Shown here: positions 45,701-56,000 of the stretch, piece by piece
Position numbering within the stretch: the first letter of the stretch is position 1
How the letters are laid out: the number at the start of each line of letters is the position of its first letter
Source: Macrocystis pyrifera
Taxonomy: Eukaryota > Sar > Phaeophyceae > Laminariales > Laminariaceae
Direction of reading: 5' to 3'
Length of the DNA: 64,000 nt
Assembly: GCA_031763025.1 (NCBI GenBank)
Contig: JASSKH010000005.1
Coordinates: 9,394,849-9,458,848, forward strand
Notes under the pieces: generated by a model
The model's input: the letters and a program-made list of their open reading frames with translations, nothing else
Databases searched by the model: none
Told to the model about the DNA's origin: nothing
Program-made: the position numbers and the translations under genes

Positions 45701-47230
45701 CCCTGGCTGTCTAGCTCACGCAGTGAGAGGTGTGTTTTACAGCGTCGTCGCCAACCGACGCCAACCCAACCTATATATATATATATATCAGGTATATGAT
45801 ATGGGGAGGGAGAGAGATAAGAGGCAGAGAGAAACAAATAAAGAGACACAGAGAGAGATAGGAGACCAGGGGGGAGGGGGAGGGTCGCCGGGTAGAAAAG
45901 TGCTATACTAACAAATTGTTCCAGAGTGAACGATACCCGTCAAAAATACGTGAGCACCGCAGCATGATATGAATGAAATTACAGCTGCCCCATTGAAGTA
46001 CTGTCAGCGTTCAGTACGTAGCGCTCTACAGCAGCAGCTTACCTCTGCTGCAGTGAGGTGCTGTCAGCTGTCAACAGTGCTCTACAGCCGTAGTAGCCTA
46101 CCTCTCCCCCGCAGTAACTACTGTCAGCTGTCAGCAGTGCTCTAATGTACAAGGCAGCATATAGCGATCTACGCGTAGGGCAGCGGCTTGCCTTTCCCGC
46201 GGAAGCTCTCGGAAGTTGCTGCGAATCTTGGCGTGGATGGTCTGCGCTGCGAAGAACGTCACGTTCACCTCGGCCGACTCCATTCGAAGCATGGCGTCCG
46301 CCACCTGTCGAAAACAAACACAAACCGGAGACAATGCGCATGTGTTCGAAACAGCATACACAAGAATACGGCCGCATCGGAGACAAGACAGCAGTACGGG
46401 GACGGTATTAGAAAAGCAGAGCGGACAAGAGTATTGGAGACACCAGTACTTCAAGATATAGTGTTGCATATCTGGCACGACAGGATGGGACAGAAATGGA
46501 GGCAGATTGGAGAGAGTACAGTACATACAAGATGATATACCATATATTGGCGGTCGGTCACAGCTGGTGGTCGAGTTGTAGATAATTTGTGCGGGGTGGG
46601 GAACCTTAACTTCGCACGAGGGGGATGATCGTATCACGTAGTGTGTATAAGGCAAGACATCCATGAGGCAGTTACACAGTACCCCCATTGCTGTCTCTGG
46701 AAGTGGCCACACCAGAAAACAAGTAAACTCATTGACGCTGTCATCCACATGCAAGAAAATCCGCCCCACGAGCGGTTCTTAGCGGGATGCAGCTCACCCC
46801 TCATGCGACTCGCCCAACAATTCACGGCGCTTCGTGGTGCAAGCAATCTGGTCGTTGAAAACCCGACGGGCTCCGTCCCGGCAATGTAGGGATGCGAGGG
46901 TCTATGGCCATACGACTACGGTCATGCATGATATCGAGTACACCCCCCTGCTCCGTGAAAACGTGAAAACCCGACGTCCTCCGTCGCGGTATTGTAGAGA
47001 TTCGAGGGTCTATGGTAATAAGACACGGCCATGCACGACACGAGTACACCCTGCCCCCCGCCCCTCCTGCCCCCCTCGCCGTCGAACGAACCCACGAACT
47101 CCCCGAGAGCCTTCATCGATAAACTTACACTCCAGGCCTCCGGACTTCGCTGGAACTCCTGCAGCCATCGATCCGCCTCGCTGTGGCTCGGCCCGCTGCC
47201 GTTGTACACCGCGTTCAGGGCGGCGGAAAC
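36760..47230 (-). CDS. TNPO3: Transportin-3/importin-13-type nuclear import receptor, eight 5' exons
   Basis: Karyopherin-beta family receptor; transportin-3 carries SR-type splicing factors into the nucleus. Minus-strand exons fit in phase at 47129-47230, 46192-46304, 44869-44962, 42881-43003, 41879-42031, 39297-39443, 38107-38178 and 36760-36860. The order of conserved blocks follows the family: ALNAVYNG with RWLQEFQRS and AW; FFAAQTIHAKI; SLRDSLVDHL; ALALQVNW; VLPEEAV; CLQSWVRY; then LCRLFTEMGEAYMDVI. These are N-terminal HEAT repeats, roughly the first third of a protein usually near 920 residues. The first exon with the ATG and all C-terminal exons are not identified. The donor of exon 46192-46304 must be GC for the phase to work. 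A partial copy of exon 38107-38178 lies at 37444-37540. Introns are loaded with MITEs, SINEs and a 0.83-kb inverted-repeat element. Transportin-3 fits better than importin-13, but both belong to the same subfamily. Confidence 0.85.
36990..37140 (+). repeat. AAACC/AAGCAAAGC low-complexity tract
   Basis: Purine-rich ACCAAACCAAACC and AAGCAAAGC words in an intron of the import receptor. Confidence 0.6.
37444..37540 (-). pseudogene. Partial duplicate of an import-receptor exon and its donor
   Basis: The minus strand reads CAGCTAATGGCGCCCAAG, a near copy of the 3' half of exon 38107-38178 (QLMVPKAMALE becomes QLMAPKTMALE). The similarity continues past the GAG/GTGAT donor into the intron. It is therefore a duplication of an exon-intron junction about 0.65 kb away. 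A cryptic acceptor-like TGCAG precedes it, so use as an alternative exon cannot be excluded. Confidence 0.65.
37597..37632 (+). repeat. C-runs
   Basis: Two long C-runs separated by TGCTT lie between the partial exon duplicate and a MITE. Confidence 0.8.
37780..37886. mobile_element. 105-bp-class palindromic MITE, copy 3
   Basis: TTACGGGGGGCCATAGTTAA to TACTATGGCCCCCCCCGTCA, flanked by TA on both sides. Confidence 0.85.
38337..38848 (-). mobile_element. SINE-like poly(C) retroposon, full-length copy
   Basis: Reverse orientation. It starts (right side) at GGTTGGGTTGGCGTCGG as TATA-flanked sequence near 38845 and ends at GTACTCGTTATCATGCATGG near 38341. Its C-tail is reduced to a short interrupted G-stretch on the plus strand. 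It contains every landmark of the family, including the GCGGTTCTTAG and GGTCGATGAAAACCCGACG segments. Confidence 0.85.
39486..40230 (+). repeat. AACGGTAACGGC hexamer satellite, about 740 bp
   Basis: Built from GGTAAC, GGCAAC, AGTAAC and related hexamers, with a higher-order period of roughly 150-180 bp (repeats of GGAAATGCCCATGG and CACGGTAACAGCAACGG). Val/Ala/Thr-rich frames are artefacts. It lies in an intron of the import receptor. Confidence 0.85.
40668..40848. mobile_element. 180-bp MITE-like inverted repeat
   Basis: AAGCCCTGTTCACCGTTTTT at the left pairs with AAAAACAGTGAGCGGGGCTT at the right, and inner CAAATTTCC/GGAAATTTG words also pair. It abuts the next element. Confidence 0.6.
40863..41691. 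mobile_element. 0.83-kb inverted-repeat element, copy 1
   Basis: Terminal inverted repeats AGACCTATGCCAATGG and CCATTGGCATAGGTCT. Internal landmarks are CGATGTTGGGCCAAGATCGG, GCGTCATGAATTC and TCTCGCCCGCTAGAGC. Short frames (about 95-130 codons) are conserved between the copies but carry no transposase motif, so it looks non-autonomous. The second copy, inverted, is at 43805-44639. Confidence 0.8.
42130..42625 (+). repeat. Degenerate minisatellite with AACAGCAGCCCAAACG units
   Basis: Units of about 40-55 bp with the core GGCAACAGCAGCC(C/G)AAACG and a CTCCTGT-type spacer recur some ten times. Cys/Leu-rich antisense frames come from it. It lies in an intron of the import receptor. Confidence 0.7.
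42730..42800 (+). mobile_element. SINE 3' tip between C-runs
   Basis: CTAAGGCCATGCACGACATGAGTACC preceded and followed by C-runs: only about 26 bp of the SINE end is left, nested in homopolymer. It is a clear example of C-run chaining. Confidence 0.65.
43098..43305 (-). mobile_element. SINE 3' end joined through a C-run to a LINE 3' tail
   Basis: On the minus strand the SINE end (from GGTCGGTGAAAACCCGACG to ATGAGTACAC) is followed by a C-run (43181-43192). Then comes a 60-bp LINE tail (TCTCGAAAGGGATGCGTGG to AACAAATGAGTAAG) and another C-run. The order SINE, C-run, LINE tail, C-run is visible without alignment. Confidence 0.75.
43460..43569. mobile_element. 105-bp-class palindromic MITE, copy 4
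   Basis: TTGCGGGGCACCATAGTTAA and ATACTATGGTCCCCCGCAA with TA on both sides. The terminal A-to-G change is present on both arms, which suggests arm-to-arm correction or a subfamily. Confidence 0.8.
43805..44639. mobile_element. 0.83-kb inverted-repeat element, copy 2 (inverted)
   Basis: Reverse complement of the element at 40863-41691, with the same internal landmarks and highly similar throughout. The two copies lie 2.1 kb apart in neighbouring introns of the same gene and could pair as a long stem in the transcript. Confidence 0.8.
45038..45290 (-). mobile_element. LINE 3' tail interrupted by a MITE
   Basis: The LINE tail reads from CATATGTTGCTTGCC to CTACTCTTGATA, is interrupted by the MITE at 45136-45242, and resumes at CAGACAC...CAATACGTTGTTTCCAT. 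The MITE therefore arrived after the LINE. Confidence 0.75.
45136..45242. mobile_element. 105-bp-class palindromic MITE, copy 5
   Basis: TTACGGGGGGCCATAGTAAA and TATTATGGTCCCCCGTAA, preceded by TA. Inserted within a LINE tail. Confidence 0.85.
45317..45776 (-). mobile_element. SINE-like poly(C) retroposon, nearly full length, 3' end lost
   Basis: Reverse copy reaching the 5' end GGTTGGGTTGGCGTCGG next to a TA repeat (45773-45789). At the other end it starts only at CCTCGCATCCCTACATTGCC, so the shared 3' tail is cut off. Confidence 0.85.
46538..46945 (+). mobile_element. SINE-like poly(C) retroposon, 5'-truncated
   Basis: Starts at TTGGCGGTCGGTCACAGC and ends ATCGAGTACA with a short C-run. 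It lies upstream of the import-receptor exon at 46192-46304. Confidence 0.8.
46964..47055 (+). mobile_element. SINE 3' fragment
   Basis: GAAAACCCGACGTCCTCCGT through GGCCATGCACGACACGAGTA, then C-rich sequence. It follows the previous SINE's C-tail almost directly. Confidence 0.75.
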
Positions 47231-47394
47231 CTTGACGTTTCGAAGCACAAAATATGAGAACGAAACGGCACAAAAAATAAAATGGTGGTTAGATGGTTGG
47301 GGGCATGAGTTGGGGGGGGGGGGGCGGGCGGTGCGGCCACAAATACTTATACCATTAGCGAAAACTGATTTTAGTTCACCGGTTCACCGGGGGG

Positions 47395-47492
47395 GGGACA
47401 TTGGGAGGGCGGGGGGAGACTCGACATCATGCATGGCCGTCGTCGTATGACCATAGACCCTCGCATCCCTATATTGCCGGGACGGAGCACGT
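47395..47492 (-). mobile_element. SINE 3' fragment
   Basis: Reverse copy: GACATCATGCATGGCCGT through GACCATAGACCCTCGCATCC to CCGGGACGGAGCACGT, with G-rich sequence where the C-tail would be. Confidence 0.75.
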
Positions 47493-49430
47493 CTCTCATA
47501 GAACGTGTATGTCGTGCCTGTCGTATCCAGTATGATGACATTCCATTGCGTTGTCTACCAGGTACTTGGCTTCCTGCATAACAATGTCTTATCTCTGTGG
47601 CGTAGTTTTTGTGACCACAGAACTTGTGACTCTCTAGGATTGAAAAATCGGCACGGACACTGGTATCGAGTACACCCCCCGTCCTCTCCGCGACGGAAAG
47701 AGAAATCGGCTACCGAAACTTTTGCATCAATATTCTACTGACGAGAACAGCAGTACCTCTTGTGCGCTACTTAGCGAATGTATACGATTAATATCACTCT
47801 ACCGCGGTGCGCCACTTGCTACGAGTGCCCCCCGACGGCCTACCGCCGCTCGGTGCGATCTTGCAAACACTGGGCAACTCCCCCCCTCCTCCCCCCCCCC
47901 CCCCCCCCCCCCCCCCGGTCAAACGATTACGGCCATGCATGATATCGAGTACATACCCCCCCCCCCCCTCGCCACCCGCCATCCCAACAGGAAGTCACAA
48001 AACAAAAAAGGAAGTACGTAAATACCTCCAACTTCACCGAACAGGACAAGCTGGTATCTGATTGCGAACACCAAGGGCACTGCTGTAGATAAGGATGCCA
48101 GGCGAATCCCCCGGTGGCTTATCTCCACCGCACCCGACCCTCCCAGTGGGGAGGAACAGGGCTGGGTGGACAACACGACATACTCACGAAGCCGCGTCCG
48201 TGTTACCGTGGCAAGCAAGCTCGCGTTGCTGCCGCCGCCGCCGCCGCCGCCGCGGCAACACTGCTGTCGTTGCTTGTGTCCCGACTGAGAATAGTGCCAT
48301 GTTGCGTGACGTGAGCGTGGTGTTACCGTACGTCCCCTCGCGTTGCAAAAAACTCGGAACACATCGTCATAATTAACGGCAGGCTATCAGGATCCACATA
48401 TTATATGATACAGACATATTGAGAGTAGGTGATCTGTCCGGCGTGCCCAAGTGTGTACGTGGTAATTTGCCAGAAGCCTGCATCATGCGATACCACGGTA
48501 TCATATACCCGAACCCGAGTATGTCAGGAGACGATGTCAGGCAAGGCAAACCGTGCGCTGTCAAGAGTGTAGGACCGGTTGTTCCACGCTAAAACCTAGT
48601 GATTTGGTGTCAGTCAAGGCATGTCAAGGCCAAGTTGTTGTCTGTCAAAAGGGTGAAAGTGCTATTAATATCTCCCTGACATCTTTGCCTCTACCTGGAA
48701 CATACTTGGTGCCTGATACAACTGTCCTTAAATATAAGTAAATTTCATATGTAATTTTAATGTTTAAAATATCACTATATTTCGGGACAGATTGGTACCT
48801 CGTACCAGGTACCTCGTACCTGGTACGTACACACTCGACGGAGACCATTTCGTAACAAATAACTTGTTACTCGTGAAGCTTGTGGCTGATGACGCAATGA
48901 GTCCTACTAATTAATAGCTTCCGTCCACGCTGTAACTAACAGTATATATTATAGAGCAGCGGATCGCGCGCGTTTCCCTTCCGTCACAACCCGGCTGTTG
49001 CGGTGGTTGAATCCCAGGACGTTCATGGGAGCGGAAGATGCACTTCGGTGGAAGAAGACGTGCTCCTGATGCCGCTTCGTTGTTGAAGCCTTCCTCCGTC
49101 CGTGGATTATGATACCTTTGCTGTTGCGCAACGTGGTCTATTAATACCAGCGTCTACCCACGTTTCGGGGACAAAATACTTGAACATACAGCACTACCTT
49201 GTACAATGAAATTTGGAGTGTGAATAAAGAGCTTGTTGCGTGATCACAGAATCAAGAGAAAACCGCATTTTCTGCCCCCCAGGCCGCGAGCAGTTGTACG
49301 CCATTCTGTCTAGAGCCAGCACCGCATGCATGGTGGGAAACCGCCTTTCAACTGGTATGTCCGCGTCGTAGGGAGGTTGCTATGCCTCTATACTCCAGGC
49401 ATATAGGGAAAGGACTCAACGGGCAGGACG
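47493..49430. other. Divergent interval between the import receptor and PRPF39
   Basis: It should contain the first exon of the minus-strand import receptor and promoters for both genes. A SINE tip between C-runs lies at 47891-47962, and a GCC repeat at 48227-48254 is of the kind found in 5' leaders. A possible short exon at 49284-49353 (AG acceptor, GTATGT donor) encodes REQLYAILSRAS but has no recognisable home. I see no confident promoter element. Confidence 0.35.
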
Positions 49431-49716
49431 ATGTTTGCGCTGGGTGCGGAAACAGAGAAAAAGCAGGATGCGAAGAAAACACCAAAACTCGATTCTCAAC
49501 ATCTTGGTCGTAGCCGCAAGATAAACTCTCGCGTTGCTCCGACTTACTGGTCTCACCTCGGCGACACGCTGCTGCAGCGCAGCGTCAGACATCGTGCTGT
49601 TATGGCTCGAACAACTGAGCTTCTACCCACATTGATTGATGGCTTCCCAAAGGGTTTCAATCTGAACAAGTGGCGTTTATATGCGGGGTCATATATGAAG
49701 GATCAACGGGGAGAGG
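49431..49716 (+). other. Open frame upstream of PRPF39, unknown
   Basis: The open frame encodes a Lys/Arg-rich stretch followed by THLYWSHLG-like sequence (YWSHLGDTLLQRSV) and PTLIDGFPKGFNL, and reaches a GAGAG/GTACCC donor at 49716. The composition is protein-like. Joining it to the PRPF39 exon would need an intron of only about 48 bp, far shorter than the others here, so I keep it separate. No family is recognised. Confidence 0.3.
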
Positions 49717-49783
49717 TACCCACCAGACAACTCTGCTGTGCTGCACCGTCTTGCTGTCGCTCCAGGCGAACGAGCAGGACATC

Positions 49784-52307
49784 ATGGGTGGACCTTCCTT
49801 CCAGGATCCTGCATTGCAGCTGCTGTGGCAGGGCGTGACTTCTGACCCGATGGACTTCCAGTCGTGGACGGCCCTTCTATCCCAGGCAAAAGTTGCAGAT
49901 TGGATGTTCTGGTTTTTTTTTTTTTAGTTGGTGATAGATCTGTTGTGGTGTTGTGGTGTTGAACGAAATCAGTACCCTCTGGTACGCAATACATCTGGAG
50001 CAATTACCCCTGGTTAGAGTTGCCTCCCCGCCTCAAATTCGGAACCGGGTACCCGACCGGTGGGGGGGGGTTGAGCCGGAACCGGAACCGGGTACCCGGC
50101 TCGCGGCAGACACGGGTACCCGGTACCCGGGTTACCGTACACTATTTGCTCCCCTTTTAGCGGCGTGGTATGGCGGACACCGGTACCCGGGGTACCATAC
50201 GTACACTATTTTTGCTTCCCTTTTACCTGGTACTTTGAGCCGCGCGGCCGCGGCGTGGTAAGGCGGACACGGATAGCCGGTACCCGGGTTACCATAAACT
50301 ATTTGCCACCCTCTTAGCATTCGAGCGACTGCGTGGTAAGGGGGCAGATGGGAAGACATGACTTTGTTTCGCCTCTCCCGATGAAGCATGCCAGAAGAAA
50401 GAAGGCAGCGACAAGTAGGGGTATTCTCTGCTGTGGTATCGAGTTGATAGAGAAGCGGGGAGTTTAGATTTGAAGTAAAAGCGAATCATAGAAAAAGTAG
50501 TTTTCCTTCTGCCTTGTTTCGCTCGTACAAGTCATCAGGAAGATCCTTCGAATATAATTGGTTGCATCATGCAAATCATGCGACAAAAACCCACAAAACA
50601 CCCAGAAACAACGAAGGAACTCGTAAGAAATGCTGGGGAAACCTTCGCCCACACTGCTGCAGCAAAGAAAAGCGTGTAAATATCGAAACAGACCTACTTA
50701 CTCGCTGTAAATAAAATGCCAAAATATAAGAACCCAGACCGATATTCGTCCGATCATCTCGTCAAGCATCTAATACCAACCCCGCGGGGAAACCATGGTG
50801 TTCGCGATCTCGTTGCCGCACAATCACGCAGTCACATGAGGCTCTCTGTGCAAACAGCAATATCGAAAGGTTTCGGCTACTTGTGATTGGTGTATCTCCT
50901 GGTTCATGGTAAAGTAGGGCCGCTTAGGCTGATAGGGGATATCGTGTGTGTGTGTGTAGCGTGGTGTGCGAAGGCAGGTAGGGGTATTCTTTATTCTCGG
51001 TCCGTACTCGTAGTCTGCAGGGGCGAGAGGCGAGAGTCTAGGGCCACAGCAGCAGTGAATGTGTAATAAATCAACGTACACCCCAGTCTTAAGGTGAGGG
51101 CTGCGTATAGAACAATTGACGGGTACTGGGGTACCCGCGTACCCAGGGTACAAATGCCCGCGATTCCGTGAGTTGGACCGGGACAGTGTATTACCAGTAC
51201 AGCAGACAGCAGTAACTACTACTTGGTACACGACAGTACAACAAGAGCGACTCGCGAAGTACAGCAGCTGTACTCCAGGTACACAGGCACTTTTCACCAA
51301 TCAAAATTTTCATCAAACTAAATTGACCAATCAGAAAACTGCGGTCACGAAATCCCTTCGCGTCATGAGTGCAGCAGTACTACTTCCTGCTCGCTGCTGT
51401 TGTTCGACGGGCATGCAAATATCACAGATCGCACTCTACACTACAGCAACAGCAGTAGTATACTTCTTCCTCTGCTGTCTGTCCGCATTCCCTCTGAAAA
51501 ATCGTCCGCTGGTGGACGATACGCAGTGATCGGATCGCTTTGTAAAGTTACGAAATTAAAAATACTACCAGGTATAATTTTTTACAAAGATATATATAAT
51601 TGCATAATTGTGTTTTTCTTGCCCGGCGGCGCGTTTTCGCTCCGCGGCCTCCCAGCCGGTCTCGTCGCCGCCAGGTTCGGCCGGCGGCGAAACGGCCTGG
51701 GCGTGCGCCCTCCGGGCCTCACCGTTGCCCGAGGCCGGCCCGGCGCGCTCGCAAAGTGAAAAAAATAGACTCAGTTTGACGGCGTACCCCATCCCACTCG
51801 GCCGAGCCAAGCAGGGCAACTTGAAACCCGCTCTGCCAATTGCGTAACTGCAAGTCATTTTGAAAAATATCCAACAAAAACGCCCCGCCTTCGCCACAGA
51901 CACTGGCCCTATATACGTACGGGTATGAATAACGAGCATTCCTTTTTCTTTCAGCCGGCGTGTCAACTGATCACCATTCCCATTTTCAGAGAGGGCATGC
52001 GTCAAGAGGGAGCACGCACGCGCGGCACAAGGAGGGCGTCGGACGACACATCCAGCACATTTTACGTAGCATGTGCTCATACAACAGCAGCAGCGTGGCA
52101 AGCGTCGTGACTTATCTACCTGTCGTGGTGCAGCAGTATGGTATGGTGGGTGGATCGTGATGCGGCTGGACCGCCAGGTCTACATTCACTGTTACGGGGG
52201 TTCATAGTTAATAGGACCTATGGTATACATAAAAAACTATATATTTACCTATTTTTACTAACAATATTAGGTCCTATTTACTATGGTCCCCCGTAATAGC
52301 ACTCTTT

Positions 52308-52372
<65 letters not shown>

Positions 52373-53021
52373 GCAGCAACAGCTGTAGTCCCCGTAGTAC
52401 TCTGAGATTGTTGACGTTCGCGATGTGGACAGGGCCCCGCGCTTGCTGGCGAACCAGGGTCTGATGCTGCCCCACCCGAAAGCTTATCTATTGCCCGCTA
52501 CGGGTGAGAGCGCTGTTGGCTCTGTCACGGGGGTGCTCTCAAGCCATTTAGGACTGCAGTCCCGTTCTGGGGGTGAACCACTCTAATTCCAAGTAGTTTG
52601 TCCCCCCTAAGGGGGTTGCGGTCCTGAAAGGGTCCACTCGGGGTACCTACCCACCGCTGTGCCCCGACGGTCGTTACACTTCCTTCCAGAGTTTGCGTAC
52701 GGTGGTAATTCTTGTGGCGAATGAATATTGTTGCTCGGTTCCGTTCCAATGTTTTTTTTTTTTTTTTTTTTTTTTTTTTGATATGCTCTTCTCTTCTCTG
52801 CCAAGCAGGGGGCTTCAGGGTTGAGGGTGTGTCTTAACCCCCACTCAAAAATGATAGTTGGAGCGAACTGGAGGGAATACAGCGGTTTTACGTATTTACC
52901 AATGTTTGCGAACCAGAATTGCTACGTACTAATTGGTTGCGGAAGCGAGTGTTGTAGAGTCTGTGCGTTCTGTGTCAACATGGTGATTTTTGAAAAAAAG
53001 TAAGAAAAAAAGGTCTTCGAC

Positions 53022-53052
<31 letters not shown>

Positions 53053-56000
53053 ATGTTCAGGAGGACCGAACGGCGCTGTTCGACCGGCGGCATGACTTTT
53101 TTTTTTTTTTTTTGTAGGGGGTTAAGACACGCCTCAAGACATGCCCTAACACGCCATCATATTTCCATTTCCCTGAGAATTTTCCCAGGCGGTCGGGGTT
53201 AGGGCCACGTCTTTCAGGGCAAACTGCAGCCCAGTTTTGGGGACAAACTACTTGATGATGATTCGCGTGGTTTGACCCCAAAGCAGGACTGCAGTCCCAA
53301 ACGGTTCAAGATTGAGGTTTTAAAGTTTTGAAGTCAAGCAACAACTTTGGCCGGTGTTGTATTGATATTACGGAGGGCATAGTAAATGGTAGCACCTACG
53401 GTACAGACAAAAACCTGTATATTTCCCTCTTGATAGTAACAATATCTGGTCCCATTTACTGTGATCCCCCGTAATATTGATAGTACCCTTTCGGACCATG
53501 ACGTCAAGGTGAAACGTCACGTATGTGGCCAGGCATACCTAGTGGTATGTTTCAACCATTTCGTCGGAGCTGGACCCATGGTCTTGATCCTTCAAAAACA
53601 GTTCTCGAAACCTCCACGTATCCACGAATCGGGGGTAAAGTGCTTGCAGTCAAAACTAAGAAGTACGAGTACGGCAGGGGGCTTGTGTACACTCAGTCAG
53701 TCAGTGCTATGCTTGGCGTTTAATGATTTTTTCCACGATTTTCACCACAAACAGTATCGTGTTGCACGTCTCACGCGCGTTCTGAGAGCTCCATCATGTT
53801 GACGCCGTGACGCATTTAATAAGTGTAATGATAAAAGGGCCAAAAGCACCCGTCTTTTCTGCAACTCTGCAAGCGAACAAATAGTATGATGTACCGGTGT
53901 ATTGTTGCGCACTCAAGTGTGTACGAGCATGACAGGCCTCCGATGGATATTCTTTTGAGTCAAGCATTGTGTAATGTTGGTGCCTGCCCTCGGTGGAGCT
54001 GCTGTCAGCCTTGGAACGCCGCGGACTTTTATCACAAACCACAAACCACACAAGTGATGATCCCACTGAACCCTTGTGAACACCCCCCCCCCCCCCCCCC
54101 CCCCCGAAGATAATTCTAAGATGCTCAAGTAGGACTAGTAATAATACAGTATGAAGAGCAGAACTGGGAATGCACCCACGCAAGACAAATAGAGACATGA
54201 GAAAGTTGAACTGGCAATATAAAGCAAGGAACGTGCCAAAAAAGAGGTTGCCAGCCTTACAGTAGTTGATAGAGCTGTATGGGAGAAACTAACAAAAGGG
54301 CGAGCTGGAATAAGGTGGGATGGCGTAGTTGAGAAAGTATGGAAGGATATAGGAGGAAATCAAGAAGAGATGATGTCCGCCGTGAAGTTTGGGATTTACA
54401 AGGCAGGAGTAGAAGAAAGGAGAGAAAGAAGGGAAAGACTAGCGCTTAGAAACAAGGTGGAATCGGAAAAACACTCAAGAGATATACGGGATATTGAGCG
54501 AAGGGATAAGTATGAAAACGTATTTGCACGGCCCAATGGACTTCGCGAAAACGCTGAAACTGCGCTTTCGTGTAGGTGACCGTGACCTGCCAGAAAGAAG
54601 AAAGAGGTATACCAGTAGCCGGGAGGAGGAGGAGAAGTAGATGCGCAGATGTGCCCGTGTGGCAAAGCAATAGAGAGTAGAACTCACATAGTAGGAGAAT
54701 GTGAAATATACAAGGAGGAACGGGATGTGTTGGAAGAGGAGATGAGGGAAATAGACGAATGTGACGTGGAGGAGTTTGATACAATGAATAGCAGCGAGAA
54801 AACGATCGCTATCTTAGGAGATAGATGGTGGCCACAGGAGGCCAAACAGGAAGGGGATAAGATTAGCAAAACGTTTCTATGTTATGTATGGAGACAACGT
54901 AATGAGCGCCCAATTGTTGGAAGTGTCTTTATTAGGAGTGGGAACGGTGCTCCGTCTCGAAAGGGATGCGTGGTCAATGGTCAAATGACTAAGGCAAGCA
55001 ACAAATGAGTACGCCCCCCCCCCCCCCAAGATAATTCTAAGCTGCTCAAGTACGGCTAGTAATACCGTACTAAGAGCAGAACTGGGAAGGCACCCACTCA
55101 AGACAAATAGAGACATGAGAAGGTTGAAATGGCGATATAAAGTAAGGAACGTGCCAAAAAAGAGGTTGCCAGCCATAGAGCTGCATGGGAGAAAGTAACT
55201 AAAGAGCGAGCTGGAATAAGGTGGGATGGCGTAGTTGAGAAAGTATGGAAGGATATACGAGGAAATCAAGAAGAGATGATGTCCGCCGGGAAGTTTGGGA
55301 TTTACAAGGCAGAAGTAGAAGAAAGGATAGCAAGAAGGGAAAGGCTAGCGCTTAGAAACAAGGTGGAATCGGAAAAACACTTGAGAGATATACGGGATAT
55401 TGAGCGAAGGAATAAGTATGAAAACGTATTTGCATGGCCCAATGGACTTCGCGAAAACGCTGAAACTGCGATTTCGTGTAGGTGACCGTGACCTGCCAGA
55501 AAGAAGAAAGAGGTATACCAGTAGCCGGGAGGAGGAAGTAGATGCACATATGTGCCCGTGTGTGGCAAAGCAATAGAGAGTAGAACTCTCATAGTAGGAG
55601 AATGTGAAATGTACAAGGAGGAACGGGATGTGTTGGAAGAGGGGATGAGGGAAATAGACGAATGTGACATGGAGGAGCATGTCTGATATTGAGCATACCC
55701 CCCCCCACGTGAGTGTCTTACGACTACGACCATGCATGATCGAGTACCCCCCCCCCCCCCCCCCGGTTGGGTTGGCGTCGGTTGGCAACGACACTGTAAA
55801 ACATGCCGCTCACTACATGAGCTAGACATCCAGGGTACCGTTTTTTTGTTTGTTTGTTTTTTGGCGGTCGCCCGCAGCTGGTTGTCGAGTGAGATCATTT
55901 GTGCGAAGTAAAGAACCTTTACTCTGCACAAGGGAATTGATCGTATCACGTAGTGTTCAAGGTAAGGCACCCAAGAGGCAGTTACATAGTACTCCCATTG

